Assembly (NCBI RefSeq): GCF_013001025.1
Contig: NZ_CP053021.1
Coordinates: 1,364,001-1,428,000, forward strand
Source of the DNA: Sphingobium yanoikuyae
GTDB taxonomy: Bacteria; Pseudomonadota; Alphaproteobacteria; Sphingomonadales; Sphingomonadaceae
Reading direction: 5' to 3'
DNA: 64,000 bases
Shown here in pieces: positions 9,828-17,322 of this stretch; positions within the stretch are counted from its first letter, which is position 1, and each line of letters opens with the position of its first letter. The position numbers and the translations under genes were made by a program. The notes under the pieces are model-generated. The model did no database searches. It was not told the origin of the DNA and saw only the letters and a list, made by a program, of their open reading frames with translations.

Positions 9828-11143
9828 AGCTCGCCGCTGCAGGCCGGGCCGTCACAGGCCTTGTGCAGCCGCCAGGCCAGCCAGGCGCAGGGCAGGCACA
9901 TCGCCGCCACCAGCAGCAGCTGATAGACCACCTCCAGGCCGGCTAGGGTCAGGCCGATCGCGATCAGTGATCCGACCACCATGGCGCCGGAATTGACGAT
10001 ATTATTGGCCGCCACGGTGCGCGCCGCTTCGCACTTCTCGACCGTGGTCGTGAGGAAGGCGTAGAGCGGCACCACGAACATGCCGCCAAAGGTCGCCACG
10101 CCGAGCAGGCAGAGCGACAGCGGGATCGCCATCGGATGGGCGAGGAAGCCGGCGAGCGGCAGCATCTGGCCGCCCGGCGCCGGCGTCCACAGGTCACACA
10201 CCACATGGAAGGCGATGATGCAGCAGCCCATGCCGATCACCGACGCGGGTGCATATTTGGCCGAGACATGGCCGGCGAGCAGCCGGTTGATCGCGATCGA
10301 TCCGATCGCGATGCCGATCGAGAAGATCGCCAGGAACAGGCTGGCGACCGACTTGTCCGCGGTCAGGACATTCTTCACCAGCGGCGGGAACTGGATGAAC
10401 AGCACCGATCCCACGGCCCAGAAGAAGCTGATCGACATGATCGCCAGATAGAGGCGCGGAATATGCATCGTGCCGCGCACCAGCGCGACCGAGGATCGGA
10501 TGACGTGGAAGTCGATCGGCTGCTTGGCGAGCAGCGATGGGGCAGGGGGCACGGCCCGGCTGGCAAAATAGCCAATGAAGGCGGTCACCACCACGCCGAT
10601 GGCCGCGGCCTCGATCGGGATGATGCCGGCGAGGATGGTGCCGGCCAGGATCGCGATATAGGTGCCGGCTTCCACCAGCCCGGTGCCGCCCAGAACCTCG
10701 TCATCGTGCAGATGTTGGGGCAGGATCGCATATTTGATCGGGCCGAAGAAGGTGGAGTGGATGCCCATCGCGAACAGCGCGGCGAGCAGCAGTGGGATCG
10801 CCAGGATATGGACGGCAATGCCGCTCCAGATCAGCGCCAGGCCGGTCGCGCCGACCGTCATGATGATGATTTCGGCTGCCTTCACCCAGCGGATGATGAC
10901 GGCCTTGTCGCGCTGATCGGCCAATTGGCCCGACAGGGCGGACAGCAGGAAGAAGGGAATGATGAAGATGCCGGTGGCCAGCGCACTGAACCAGGTTTCG
11001 GACCGCTCGTCATTATAGACCTGATACACCACGAACAGCACCATGGCGTTCTTGAACAGGTTATCGTTGAAGGCGCCGAGAAGCTGGGTGATGAAAAGCG
11101 GCAGAAAACGGCGCTTTTTGAGGAGCCTGAGTGAGGCTTGCAT
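9824..11143 (-). CDS. LplT-like MFS transporter
   Basis: A 439-aa major facilitator with about 12 membrane spans. The N-terminus LFITQLLGAFNDNLFKNAM is the signature of LplT-type lysophospholipid flippases (PlsC/Aas-associated MFS). In many alphaproteobacteria this transporter is fused to acyltransferase and acyl-ACP synthetase domains; here it stands alone. By family it would move lysophosphatidylethanolamine inward for re-acylation. It is divergent from pgsA, also a phospholipid gene, separated by 131 nt, which fits a membrane-lipid theme. The substrate is inferred from family only. Confidence 0.85.
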   Translation of the reverse strand: MQASLRLLKKRRFLPLFITQLLGAFNDNLFKNAMVLFVVYQVYNDERSETWFSALATGIFIIPFFLLSALSGQLADQRDKAVIIRWVKAAEIIIMTVGATGLALIWSGIAVHILAIPLLLAALFAMGIHSTFFGPIKYAILPQHLHDDEVLGGTGLVEAGTYIAILAGTILAGIIPIEAAAIGVVVTAFIGYFASRAVPPAPSLLAKQPIDFHVIRSSVALVRGTMHIPRLYLAIMSISFFWAVGSVLFIQFPPLVKNVLTADKSVASLFLAIFSIGIAIGSIAINRLLAGHVSAKYAPASVIGMGCCIIAFHVVCDLWTPAPGGQMLPLAGFLAHPMAIPLSLCLLGVATFGGMFVVPLYAFLTTTVEKCEAARTVAANNIVNSGAMVVGSLIAIGLTLAGLEVVYQLLLVAAMCLPCAWLAWRLHKACDGPACSGEL

Positions 11144-11274
11144 GAGTGCGTTTGGCTTTTCGCTGTGGACGACCGGGGGGCGGTCTAGCCGCTGCAGGCG
11201 GGCCTGTCCAATTTCCTGTTCACTTCTTGCTGCCTTCGCTTGTGCCCGATGCGGGACTGTGGCAGGTCGCCCTG

Positions 11275-11838
11275 ATGCTGACGCTGCCCAATTTGCTGAC
11301 GCTTTCGCGCATCATCACCGTGCCCTTGCTGGTGGCCCTGTTGTGGCCCGGCGAGATGGGCGCGCGCTGGACCACGGGCTATGGCCTTGCCTTCGGTCTC
11401 TACTGCCTGATGGGCATCACCGACTATTTCGACGGCTACCTCGCCCGTGCGCAGGGTGCGGTGTCGAAGCTCGGCGTGTTCCTTGATCCGATCGCGGACA
11501 AGATCATGGTCGGCGCGGTCATCCTGATGCTCGCCGCGACGCGCGACATCGCCGGCATCCATATCGCGGCCGCGATGATCATCCTGCTGCGCGAGATTGC
11601 CGTGTCGGGGCTGCGGGAATTTCTGGCCGGCCTTCAGGTGTCGGTCCCGGTGTCGCGCCTCGCCAAGTGGAAGACGACGTTCCAGTTGATCGCGCTGGGC
11701 GCCTTGATCCTGGCCGGCGCCGTGCCGCAATTCCCCTTCGTGCAGAGCGTTGGCATCCTGACCCTGTGGGCCGCCGCGATCCTGACGCTGATTACCGGCT
11801 GGGATTATCTGCGCGTTGGCATCAAGCATATGGATTGA
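11275..11838 (+). CDS. pgsA: CDP-diacylglycerol-glycerol-3-phosphate 3-phosphatidyltransferase
   Basis: PgsA makes phosphatidylglycerol phosphate from CDP-diacylglycerol and glycerol-3-phosphate in the inner membrane. The protein, started at MLTLPNLLTLSRIITVPLL, is 187 aa with several membrane spans. The CDP-alcohol phosphatidyltransferase motif D-G-x2-A-R-x8-G-x3-D-x3-D is complete in the segment from DGYLAR to DPIADK. The longest frame begins 43 codons earlier, but that part is not family sequence. The gene is followed five bases later by moaD and then moaE; the pgsA-moaD-moaE order is seen in other alphaproteobacteria. Confidence 0.95.
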   Translation: MLTLPNLLTLSRIITVPLLVALLWPGEMGARWTTGYGLAFGLYCLMGITDYFDGYLARAQGAVSKLGVFLDPIADKIMVGAVILMLAATRDIAGIHIAAAMIILLREIAVSGLREFLAGLQVSVPVSRLAKWKTTFQLIALGALILAGAVPQFPFVQSVGILTLWAAAILTLITGWDYLRVGIKHMD

Positions 11839-11843
11839 CCGGC

Positions 11844-12104
11844 ATGGCGACTGTGACCCTCGTCTATTTTGCCTGGGTGCGCGAAGCCATTGGCCGCGAT
11901 GAGGAGCGGGTCGAACTGGCTTCGCCGGATGAGACTGTAGCGGAACTGGTGGCGCGACTGGCGGCGCAGGGCGGTGGCTATGCCGAAGCGCTGGCCGATC
12001 CGGATCGGTTGCGCGCGGCGCTGGACCAGCAGTTTGTCGGTTTCGATCAGGCAATCGGCACGGCGCGGGAATTGGCGCTGTTCCCGCCGGTCACGGGTGG
12101 ATGA
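11844..12104 (+). CDS. moaD: molybdopterin synthase small subunit
   Basis: MoaD is the ubiquitin-like sulfur carrier of molybdopterin synthase; its C-terminal thiocarboxylate supplies the dithiolene sulfur. The 86-aa frame starts MATVTLVYFAWVREAIG and ends with the required Gly-Gly (FPPVTGG). It overlaps moaE by the four bases ATGA, so the two subunits are coupled, as expected for a 1:1 complex. There is only a weak ribosome site, consistent with read-through from pgsA. Confidence 0.93.
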   Translation: MATVTLVYFAWVREAIGRDEERVELASPDETVAELVARLAAQGGGYAEALADPDRLRAALDQQFVGFDQAIGTARELALFPPVTGG

Positions 12105-12544
12105 AACGGGTCGCCATCCAGGCGGATGATTTCGATATTTCGGCCGAGCTTGCCGCGCTCGAAGCGCTGGGCGGCGGCGGGGTGGCCAGTTTCACCGGTA
12201 TCGTCCGCGGCGAAGAGGGGCTGGTGGCGCTGGAACTGGAACATTATCCGGCGATGACGCAGCGCCAGGCCGAACGGATCGCGGAGGAGGCGATGGCGCG
12301 CTGGCCGCTGCTGGGACTGTCCATCATTCATCGCCATGGCCGGCTGCTGCCGGGCGAGCGGATCGTGTTCGTCGGCACGGCATCACGGCATCGCGCGGCG
12401 GCGCTGGAAAGCTGCGCCTTCCTGATCGACTGGCTGAAATCGCGCGCGCCCTTCTGGAAAAAGGCGCATTATGCCGATGGCGCAGGCGCCTGGGTCGCGC
12501 CCCGCGCCGAGGATGAGGCCAAGGCGCAGGATTGGGATCGCTGA
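12101..12544 (+). CDS. moaE: molybdopterin synthase large (catalytic) subunit
   Basis: MoaE (147 aa) converts precursor Z (cPMP) to molybdopterin together with thiocarboxylated MoaD. Family marks: FTGIVRGEEGLVALELEHY, then HRHGRLLPGERIVFVG, SRHRAAALESCAFLIDWLK and the catalytic-lysine region PFWKKAHY. Full length. It starts inside the end of moaD (ATGA) and ends 4 nt before the stop of the convergent oxyR gene, so no separate terminator fits between them. Confidence 0.95.
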   Translation: MKRVAIQADDFDISAELAALEALGGGGVASFTGIVRGEEGLVALELEHYPAMTQRQAERIAEEAMARWPLLGLSIIHRHGRLLPGERIVFVGTASRHRAAALESCAFLIDWLKSRAPFWKKAHYADGAGAWVAPRAEDEAKAQDWDR

Positions 12545-12548
12545 TCGA

Positions 12549-13478
12549 TCAGGCGGCGTTGGCGCGGATTGCTGGATGGTCCGCCGCGTCGCGCAATATC
12601 TCGGCGAGCAGATGGAATTCCTTTTCGCGCGGGCTGTTCTTGCGCCAGACCAGGGCAATGTCGCGCCAGGCATGATCGGACTGCAGCGGGCGTGCGGTGA
12701 TATTGGTATGTTCCAATATGCCGCCGGCCAGCGCCATTTCCGGCAGCATCGTGACGCCCAGGCCATTGTCGACCATCTGGATCAGCGTGTGGAGCGAGGT
12801 GCCCATCATCGTCGCGCTGGCGCGCAGGTCGGGGCGATTGCAGGCGGCCAGCGCATGGTCCTTCAGGCAATGCCCGTCCTCCAGCAGCAGCAGCTTGTTC
12901 TCGTCGATCATGTCCGGCTTGATCCAGTCCGGCGGATTGGTCGGATCGTCGCGCGGGAAGGCGACATAGAGCGGATCCTGGAACAATATCTCGCTATCCA
13001 GTTCGCCGGTCGGATAGGGCAGGGCCATCAGCACGCAGTCGACATTGCCATGGCGCAGCGAATCGATCGCCGCCTGGGTCGTTTCCTCGCGCAGATAGAG
13101 TTTCAGTTCCGGCCGGTCGGCGCGCAGGCGGGGAAGCAGACGGGGTAGCAGGAAGGGCGCAATCGTCGGGATGACGCTCATCCGCAATTCGCCGGTCAGC
13201 GGCTTGCCTGACGCCTCGGCGATCGCGGCAAGCTCCTCCGCCTCGCGCAGGACGCGGTGCGCCTTTTCGACGATGCGATCGCCCAGCGCCGTGAAGCGCA
13301 CGACGCGGCGCGTTCGCTCGACCAGCGTGACGCCGATCAGGGATTCCAGTTCGCGGATGCCGGCAGACAGGGTGGACTGGGTCACATAGCAGCTGTCGGC
13401 TGCCTTGCCGAAATGGCCATGTTCCTTCAGCGCAACCAAATATTGCAGCTGTTTGAGCGTGGGCATGTAGTTCGACAT
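12549..13478 (-). CDS. oxyR: OxyR, hydrogen-peroxide-sensing LysR regulator
   Basis: A 309-aa LysR-type activator. N-terminal HTH (GHFGKAADSCYVTQSTLSAG) and effector domain. It carries both redox cysteines of OxyR: Cys204 in LLLEDGHCLKDHAL and Cys213 nine residues on, the same spacing as Cys199/Cys208 of E. coli. That makes OxyR, rather than a generic LysR, the right call. By family it senses peroxide through a Cys-Cys disulfide and activates catalase/peroxidase genes. No such target is beside it; the upstream gene on the same strand is a TauE-type permease 39 nt away. A T-N11-A palindrome lies just before the start. M5 is an alternative start. Confidence 0.92.
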   Translation of the reverse strand: MSNYMPTLKQLQYLVALKEHGHFGKAADSCYVTQSTLSAGIRELESLIGVTLVERTRRVVRFTALGDRIVEKAHRVLREAEELAAIAEASGKPLTGELRMSVIPTIAPFLLPRLLPRLRADRPELKLYLREETTQAAIDSLRHGNVDCVLMALPYPTGELDSEILFQDPLYVAFPRDDPTNPPDWIKPDMIDENKLLLLEDGHCLKDHALAACNRPDLRASATMMGTSLHTLIQMVDNGLGVTMLPEMALAGGILEHTNITARPLQSDHAWRDIALVWRKNSPREKEFHLLAEILRDAADHPAIRANAA

Positions 13479-13481
13479 TTA

Positions 13482-13506
13482 TCGGATTCCTGAATTAGAA
13501 ATCCGA
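13482..13506. promoter_or_regulatory. candidate OxyR autoregulatory T-N11-A box
   Basis: TCGGATT-N11-AATCCGA is a perfect 7-bp inverted repeat with LysR-type T-N11-A spacing, placed 3 nt before the oxyR start codon and within the 39-nt gap after the TauE-type gene. A second partial copy (TTATCCGATATA) follows at about 13517. Negative autoregulation from a site overlapping its own promoter is the common pattern for oxyR. Binding itself is inferred. Confidence 0.5.
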
Positions 13507-13517
13507 ATATAAGCGAA

Positions 13518-14291
13518 TTATCCGATATAACCAAGATATTTGGCGATGCCGAAGGCCGACGTCAGGGTCAGGATGATGCCGACGGCCACGAACAGCACTT
13601 TAGGCGCGACATGGCGGGCCAGCATGGCGCCAAAGGGGGCTGCCACCACGCCGCCGATCAGCAGGCCGATCGTGTAGGTGGTGAAGCTTTCCCAGCCCAG
13701 ATGGAACAGGAAGGTGAGGCTGATCGACAGGGTCAGAATGAATTCGACGCTGTTGACCGTGCCGATGGTGTGGCGCGGGCTCGATCCCTGGATCAGCAGG
13801 TTGGATGTCACGACCGGACCCCAGCCGCCGCCGCCCGACGCGTCCATGAATCCGCCGACCAGGCCCAGCGGCGCGACCCATTTCGGGCTCTTGCTGTGCG
13901 GGGGGAAATGGAAGCCGCGCCAGATCAGGTAGATGCCGATCGCTGCCAGGTAGAACTGGACGAAGGGCTTGATGATCGCGCCGTCGATGTTGGAGAGCAG
14001 GTAGGCGCCGGCCACGCCGCCGATCACGCCGGGAATGACGAGCCGGGCGAACAGGCCCCAGTCGACATTGCGGTGCAGGATATGGCTGATCGCGGACACG
14101 CCGGTGGTGAAGGTTTCGGCGGCATGGACGCTGGCGGACGCACGGCTGGGCGGCACGCCCATGGCCAGCAACAGGGTGCTGGAAATCACGCCATAGGCCA
14201 TGCCGAGGGCGCCATCGATAATCTGCGCGCCGAAGCCGATCAGGATGAAGGGCAGTATTTCGCCAAAATGGGCGATAAATGTGTCGATCAT
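13518..14291 (-). CDS. TauE/SafE family sulfite/organosulfonate exporter-like permease
   Basis: A 257-aa inner-membrane protein with about 7-8 hydrophobic spans of the TauE/SafE (DUF81) family. It starts MIDTFIAHFGEILPFILIGF. The two homologous halves are visible, with GLGGG-like turns at IDGALGMAYG and FMDASGGGGWGP. The family includes sulfite and sulfoacetate exporters and taurine-linked permeases. The neighbourhood gives a mild sulfur theme, since cysE lies divergently upstream. It is followed by oxyR on the same strand with a 39-nt gap, so partial co-transcription is possible. The substrate is not proven. Confidence 0.85.
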   Translation of the reverse strand: MIDTFIAHFGEILPFILIGFGAQIIDGALGMAYGVISSTLLLAMGVPPSRASASVHAAETFTTGVSAISHILHRNVDWGLFARLVIPGVIGGVAGAYLLSNIDGAIIKPFVQFYLAAIGIYLIWRGFHFPPHSKSPKWVAPLGLVGGFMDASGGGGWGPVVTSNLLIQGSSPRHTIGTVNSVEFILTLSISLTFLFHLGWESFTTYTIGLLIGGVVAAPFGAMLARHVAPKVLFVAVGIILTLTSAFGIAKYLGYIG

Positions 14292-14479
14292 CCAATCACC
14301 TTCGTTCTAATTGTCTACCTCAATGATTGGTATATCTTGAGGCGCCAAGCAAGTTTCTGTTTTGGGCCGGGAAGGCGAATTAGGGCGCGCTCTGGAAAAA
14401 TTGCCGCTTAATCTCTATGTTGCTGGCAACAGGGTAAAAGGGGCGCGCCAGCAGGGCGGGTCCGTTCAGGGACGTTTCG
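14292..14479. promoter_or_regulatory. divergent promoter region between TauE-type gene and cysE
   Basis: A 188-nt intergenic region serves both outward genes. The half near the permease is AT-rich and holds a 6-bp inverted repeat, CCTCAA-N13-TTGAGG (14318-14342), plus CCAATCA facing TGATTGG. I cannot assign a regulator. The part near cysE is less distinctive. Confidence 0.35.
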
Positions 14480-15196
14480 ATGCTGCGTAATCTCATCGCC
14501 TATCTGGATTCGGTCAAGTCGCGCGACCCTGCGCCGCGATCGCGGGCGGAAATCCTGCTTTATCCCGGTATCTGGTCGCTGGCCTTCCATCGCGTGGCGC
14601 ATCGTCTCTATCGCGCGCGGCTCTATTTCCTGGCGCGGGCGGTCAATCATCTGTCGCGCTTCCTGACCGGCAATGACATTCATCCCGGCGCGAAGATCGG
14701 CAAGCGCTTCTTCATCGATCATGGCTTCACCGTGATCGGCGAGACGGCGGAGATTGGCGATGATGTCACCCTCTATCAGAATGTGACGCTGGGCGGGACC
14801 GATCCCGCCAACGGGATTGCCGGAAAGCGCCATCCGACGCTGGAGAATGGCGTGATCGTGGGGTCGGGTGCGCAGGTGCTGGGGCCGGTCCGTGTCGGCG
14901 CCCGTGCCCGTGTCGGCGCCAATGCGGTGGTGACCAAGGATGTGGCGGAGGCCGCGACCATGGTCGGCATTCCCGCGCGCGCGATGCTGGTCGATGTCAC
15001 CGCCTATCAGCGCGACTTCCTGCCCTATGGCACGCCCTGCTCCGATTGCTTCGATCCGGAAAAGCAGAAGCTGGAATTGCTGCAGTGCGAAGTGGAGCAG
15101 TTGCAGAAGCGGTTGGCCGAGTTGCTGGCGCAGAAGCAGGCGCCCGAACTGCCTGCCGATGACGTCGCCCTGTTCAAGGAGCGTGGCCGGGCCTGA
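14480..15196 (+). CDS. cysE: serine O-acetyltransferase (short EpsC/SrpH-type)
   Basis: Serine acetyltransferase makes O-acetylserine, the carbon acceptor for cysteine synthesis, in the cytoplasm. The 238-aa protein is the short-N-terminus type. Left-handed beta-helix hexapeptide repeats occupy about residues 65-170, with the catalytic His in FIDHGFTVIGE, and IGDDVTLYQNVTLGGTDPAN and GKRHPTLENGVIVGSG. The C-terminal 45 residues form a clear heptad pattern (LELLQCEVEQLQKRLAELL), a predicted coiled coil beyond the usual catalytic core. Its stop overlaps the start of the DUF2794 gene (TGATG). Confidence 0.92.
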   Translation: MLRNLIAYLDSVKSRDPAPRSRAEILLYPGIWSLAFHRVAHRLYRARLYFLARAVNHLSRFLTGNDIHPGAKIGKRFFIDHGFTVIGETAEIGDDVTLYQNVTLGGTDPANGIAGKRHPTLENGVIVGSGAQVLGPVRVGARARVGANAVVTKDVAEAATMVGIPARAMLVDVTAYQRDFLPYGTPCSDCFDPEKQKLELLQCEVEQLQKRLAELLAQKQAPELPADDVALFKERGRA

Positions 15197-15543
15197 TGTC
15201 CAATGTGACGCCGTTCCCAGCACCCAACGGCCAGCAACAGGGGCAGGTCGGGTTCGATCGCCTGGAATTGCAGCGGATCATGGATCTCTATGGCCGCATG
15301 GTCGCTGCCGGACACTGGCGCGACTATGCCATGGACCTGGGGCGTGAGGCGGCAATTTTCTCCGCTTTCCGGCGTTCTGCCGAGCGTCCTGAATATCGGA
15401 TCGAGAAGCGGCCGGCGTTGCGCAACCGCCAGGGCATGTGGGCGCTGGTGGGTGAAGCGGGTCATGTGCTCAAGCGCGGGCAGGAGTTGCAGGGGATATT
15501 GGCGCCTGTCGAACGCAAATTGATGCGCATCGTCGAGGACTGA
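15196..15543 (+). CDS. DUF2794 family protein
   Basis: A 115-aa protein of the DUF2794 family, found mainly in alphaproteobacteria and of unknown function. The core reads ELQRIMDLYGRMVAAGHWRDY and ends KRGQELQGILAPVERKLMRIV. It is cytoplasmic, with no signal or membrane segment. It is translationally coupled to cysE (TGATG), which suggests but does not prove a link to cysteine metabolism. Confidence 0.85.
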   Translation: MSNVTPFPAPNGQQQGQVGFDRLELQRIMDLYGRMVAAGHWRDYAMDLGREAAIFSAFRRSAERPEYRIEKRPALRNRQGMWALVGEAGHVLKRGQELQGILAPVERKLMRIVED

Positions 15544-15864
15544 TCCGCCGATCCGGTTAATTGCGCCCGCGCGCTGCGGCAGTTCGGCGCATTTTCCATT
15601 CGCCCCACGTCCACATGTGCCCGCGTAGCGCCAAGTCGCGTTGCAACAGCGTCATGACCCGACTTATGCTGCATCGCGTCAACAGGTGGCTGGTTCCACT
15701 GACGCGGCAACTGACCGAACAGGCCGGGGGCTTCGATCTTTGTCAGGGCGAGAGGTGCGCGCATCCGGATTTTCCGGAGCGCTCTGTCGCGTCCTGTCCG
15801 GGTCGGGGCGATCGGTTGCGGGCATATTGTCGATTAGCTTGCACATTGGACAAGGAGAATTGTC
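15544..15864. other. gene-free stretch upstream of ugd
   Basis: About 320 nt without a credible gene. Open frames crossing it on either strand are arginine/proline-rich, have no ribosome site and overlap ugd or DUF2794 in other frames. It presumably holds the ugd promoter and leader; the last 20 nt contain AAGGAG before the ugd start. I see no convincing riboswitch or small-RNA structure by eye. Confidence 0.5.
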
Positions 15865-17208
15865 ATGCGGATCGTGATGACCGGATCTGGTTATGTTGGT
15901 CTGGTATCGGGCGCCTGCCTCGCGGATTTCGGCCACGAAATCATCTGCGTCGACAAGGATGAGCGCAAGATCGCCAAGTTGCGCGAAGGCGGCGTGCCGA
16001 TCTATGAGCCGGGCCTGGCCGATCTCATCGCGCGCAACGTCAAGGCGGGCCGGTTGAGCTTCACGACCGATCTGGCAACGTCCGTGGCAGACGCCGATGT
16101 CGTCTTCATTGCGGTCGGTACGCCGGCGCGTCGGGGCGATGGCCATGCCGACCTCAGCTATGTCTATGATGCCGCGCGCGAGATTGCCGGGGCGCTCAAG
16201 GGCTTTACCGTTGTGGTTACGAAGTCGACCGTGCCGGTCGGCACCGGCGACGAAGTCGAACGGATCATTCGCGAAACCAATCCCGACGCCCAATTCGCGG
16301 TCGCCTCCAATCCCGAATTCCTGCGCGAGGGCGCCGCGATCGAGGATTTCAAGCGCCCGGATCGCATCGTCGTCGGCATCGAGGACGAGCGCGCACGCCC
16401 GGTGATGGAAGAGGTCTATCGCCCGCTCTATCTCAACCAGGCGCCACTGCTGTTTACCGGTCGTCGCACCAGCGAACTGATCAAATACGCCGCCAACGCC
16501 TTCCTGGCGATGAAGATCACCTATATCAACGAGATGGCCGAATTGTGCGAACGGGTCGGCGCGGATGTGCAACAGGTAGCGCGTGGGATCGGCCTTGATA
16601 ACCGGATCGGTTCAAAATTTCTTCATGCTGGCCCCGGCTATGGTGGCTCCTGCTTCCCCAAGGACACGCTGGCACTGGTCAAGACGGCGGAAGATTCCGG
16701 CGCGCCCATTCGCCTGATCGAAACCACCGTCGCGATCAACGAAAGCCGCAAGCGCGCCATGGCGCGCAAGGTGATCGGCGTGTGCAACGGATCGGTGCGG
16801 GGCAAGACGATTGCGGTGCTGGGCCTGACCTTCAAGCCCAATACCGACGATATGCGTGATGCGCCGTCGCTGTCGATCATCCAGGCACTGCAGGATGGTG
16901 GCGCGCAGATCCGCGCCTTCGACCCCGAAGGGATCGAGGCGGCCCAGCCGCTGCTGCAGAATGTCGATTTCTTCCACGATCCCTATGCCGCAGCGCAGGG
17001 GGCATCGGCCGTCGTGCTGGTCACCGAATGGGACGCGCTGCGCGCGCTCGACCTGTCGCGCCTGCGCGGCGTGATGGCCGGCAATGGCCTGGTCGACCTG
17101 CGCAACATCTATCGGCCCGAAGTCGCTGAAGCGGCTGGATTTATCTATGACAGCGTTGGCCGTGGCATGGCGCCGGAGCCTGAAATGCTGGTTGAAGCTG
17201 CCGAGTAA
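15865..17208 (+). CDS. ugd: UDP-glucose 6-dehydrogenase
   Basis: Ugd oxidises UDP-glucose to UDP-glucuronic acid with two NAD+, supplying acidic sugar for surface polysaccharide. The 447-aa protein has an N-terminal Rossmann domain (GSGYVGLVSGACLADFGH), the central domain, the catalytic cysteine in PGYGGSCFPKDT and the C-terminal UDP-binding domain (VLGLTFKPNTDDMRDAPS). Strong AAGGAG site 8 nt before the ATG. It stands at the edge of the exopolysaccharide locus and is followed by a 16-bp perfect hairpin. The context suggests that the polymer made here contains glucuronate. Confidence 0.95.
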   Translation: MRIVMTGSGYVGLVSGACLADFGHEIICVDKDERKIAKLREGGVPIYEPGLADLIARNVKAGRLSFTTDLATSVADADVVFIAVGTPARRGDGHADLSYVYDAAREIAGALKGFTVVVTKSTVPVGTGDEVERIIRETNPDAQFAVASNPEFLREGAAIEDFKRPDRIVVGIEDERARPVMEEVYRPLYLNQAPLLFTGRRTSELIKYAANAFLAMKITYINEMAELCERVGADVQQVARGIGLDNRIGSKFLHAGPGYGGSCFPKDTLALVKTAEDSGAPIRLIETTVAINESRKRAMARKVIGVCNGSVRGKTIAVLGLTFKPNTDDMRDAPSLSIIQALQDGGAQIRAFDPEGIEAAQPLLQNVDFFHDPYAAAQGASAVVLVTEWDALRALDLSRLRGVMAGNGLVDLRNIYRPEVAEAAGFIYDSVGRGMAPEPEMLVEAAE

Positions 17209-17214
17209 AAGTTC

Positions 17215-17255
17215 CTCGCCTCGTCGCAAAAATGGCTGATTTGCGACGAGGCGAG
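17215..17255 (+). terminator. hairpin after ugd
   Basis: A perfect 16-bp inverted repeat (CTCGCCTCGTCGCAAA and its complement) with a 9-nt loop begins 6 nt after the ugd stop codon. There is no run of Ts after it, so it is an imperfect intrinsic terminator; it could also protect the 3' end of the mRNA. It separates ugd from the GH16 gene. Confidence 0.6.
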
Positions 17256-17322
17256 CTTGTCTGGAAGCAATTGTTAACCCTCGTGGCGGACCCTTTAGGG
17301 ACACCAAAACGGGGGTTGCATT

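Noticed and set aside
15561..15864. Riboswitch or small RNA before ugd
   Set aside because: No conserved riboswitch core or convincing long helix could be seen by eye.
15561..15962. A 133-aa plus-strand frame in the gap before ugd
   Set aside because: Overlaps ugd by about 100 nt in another frame, no ribosome site, Cys/Arg-rich composition.
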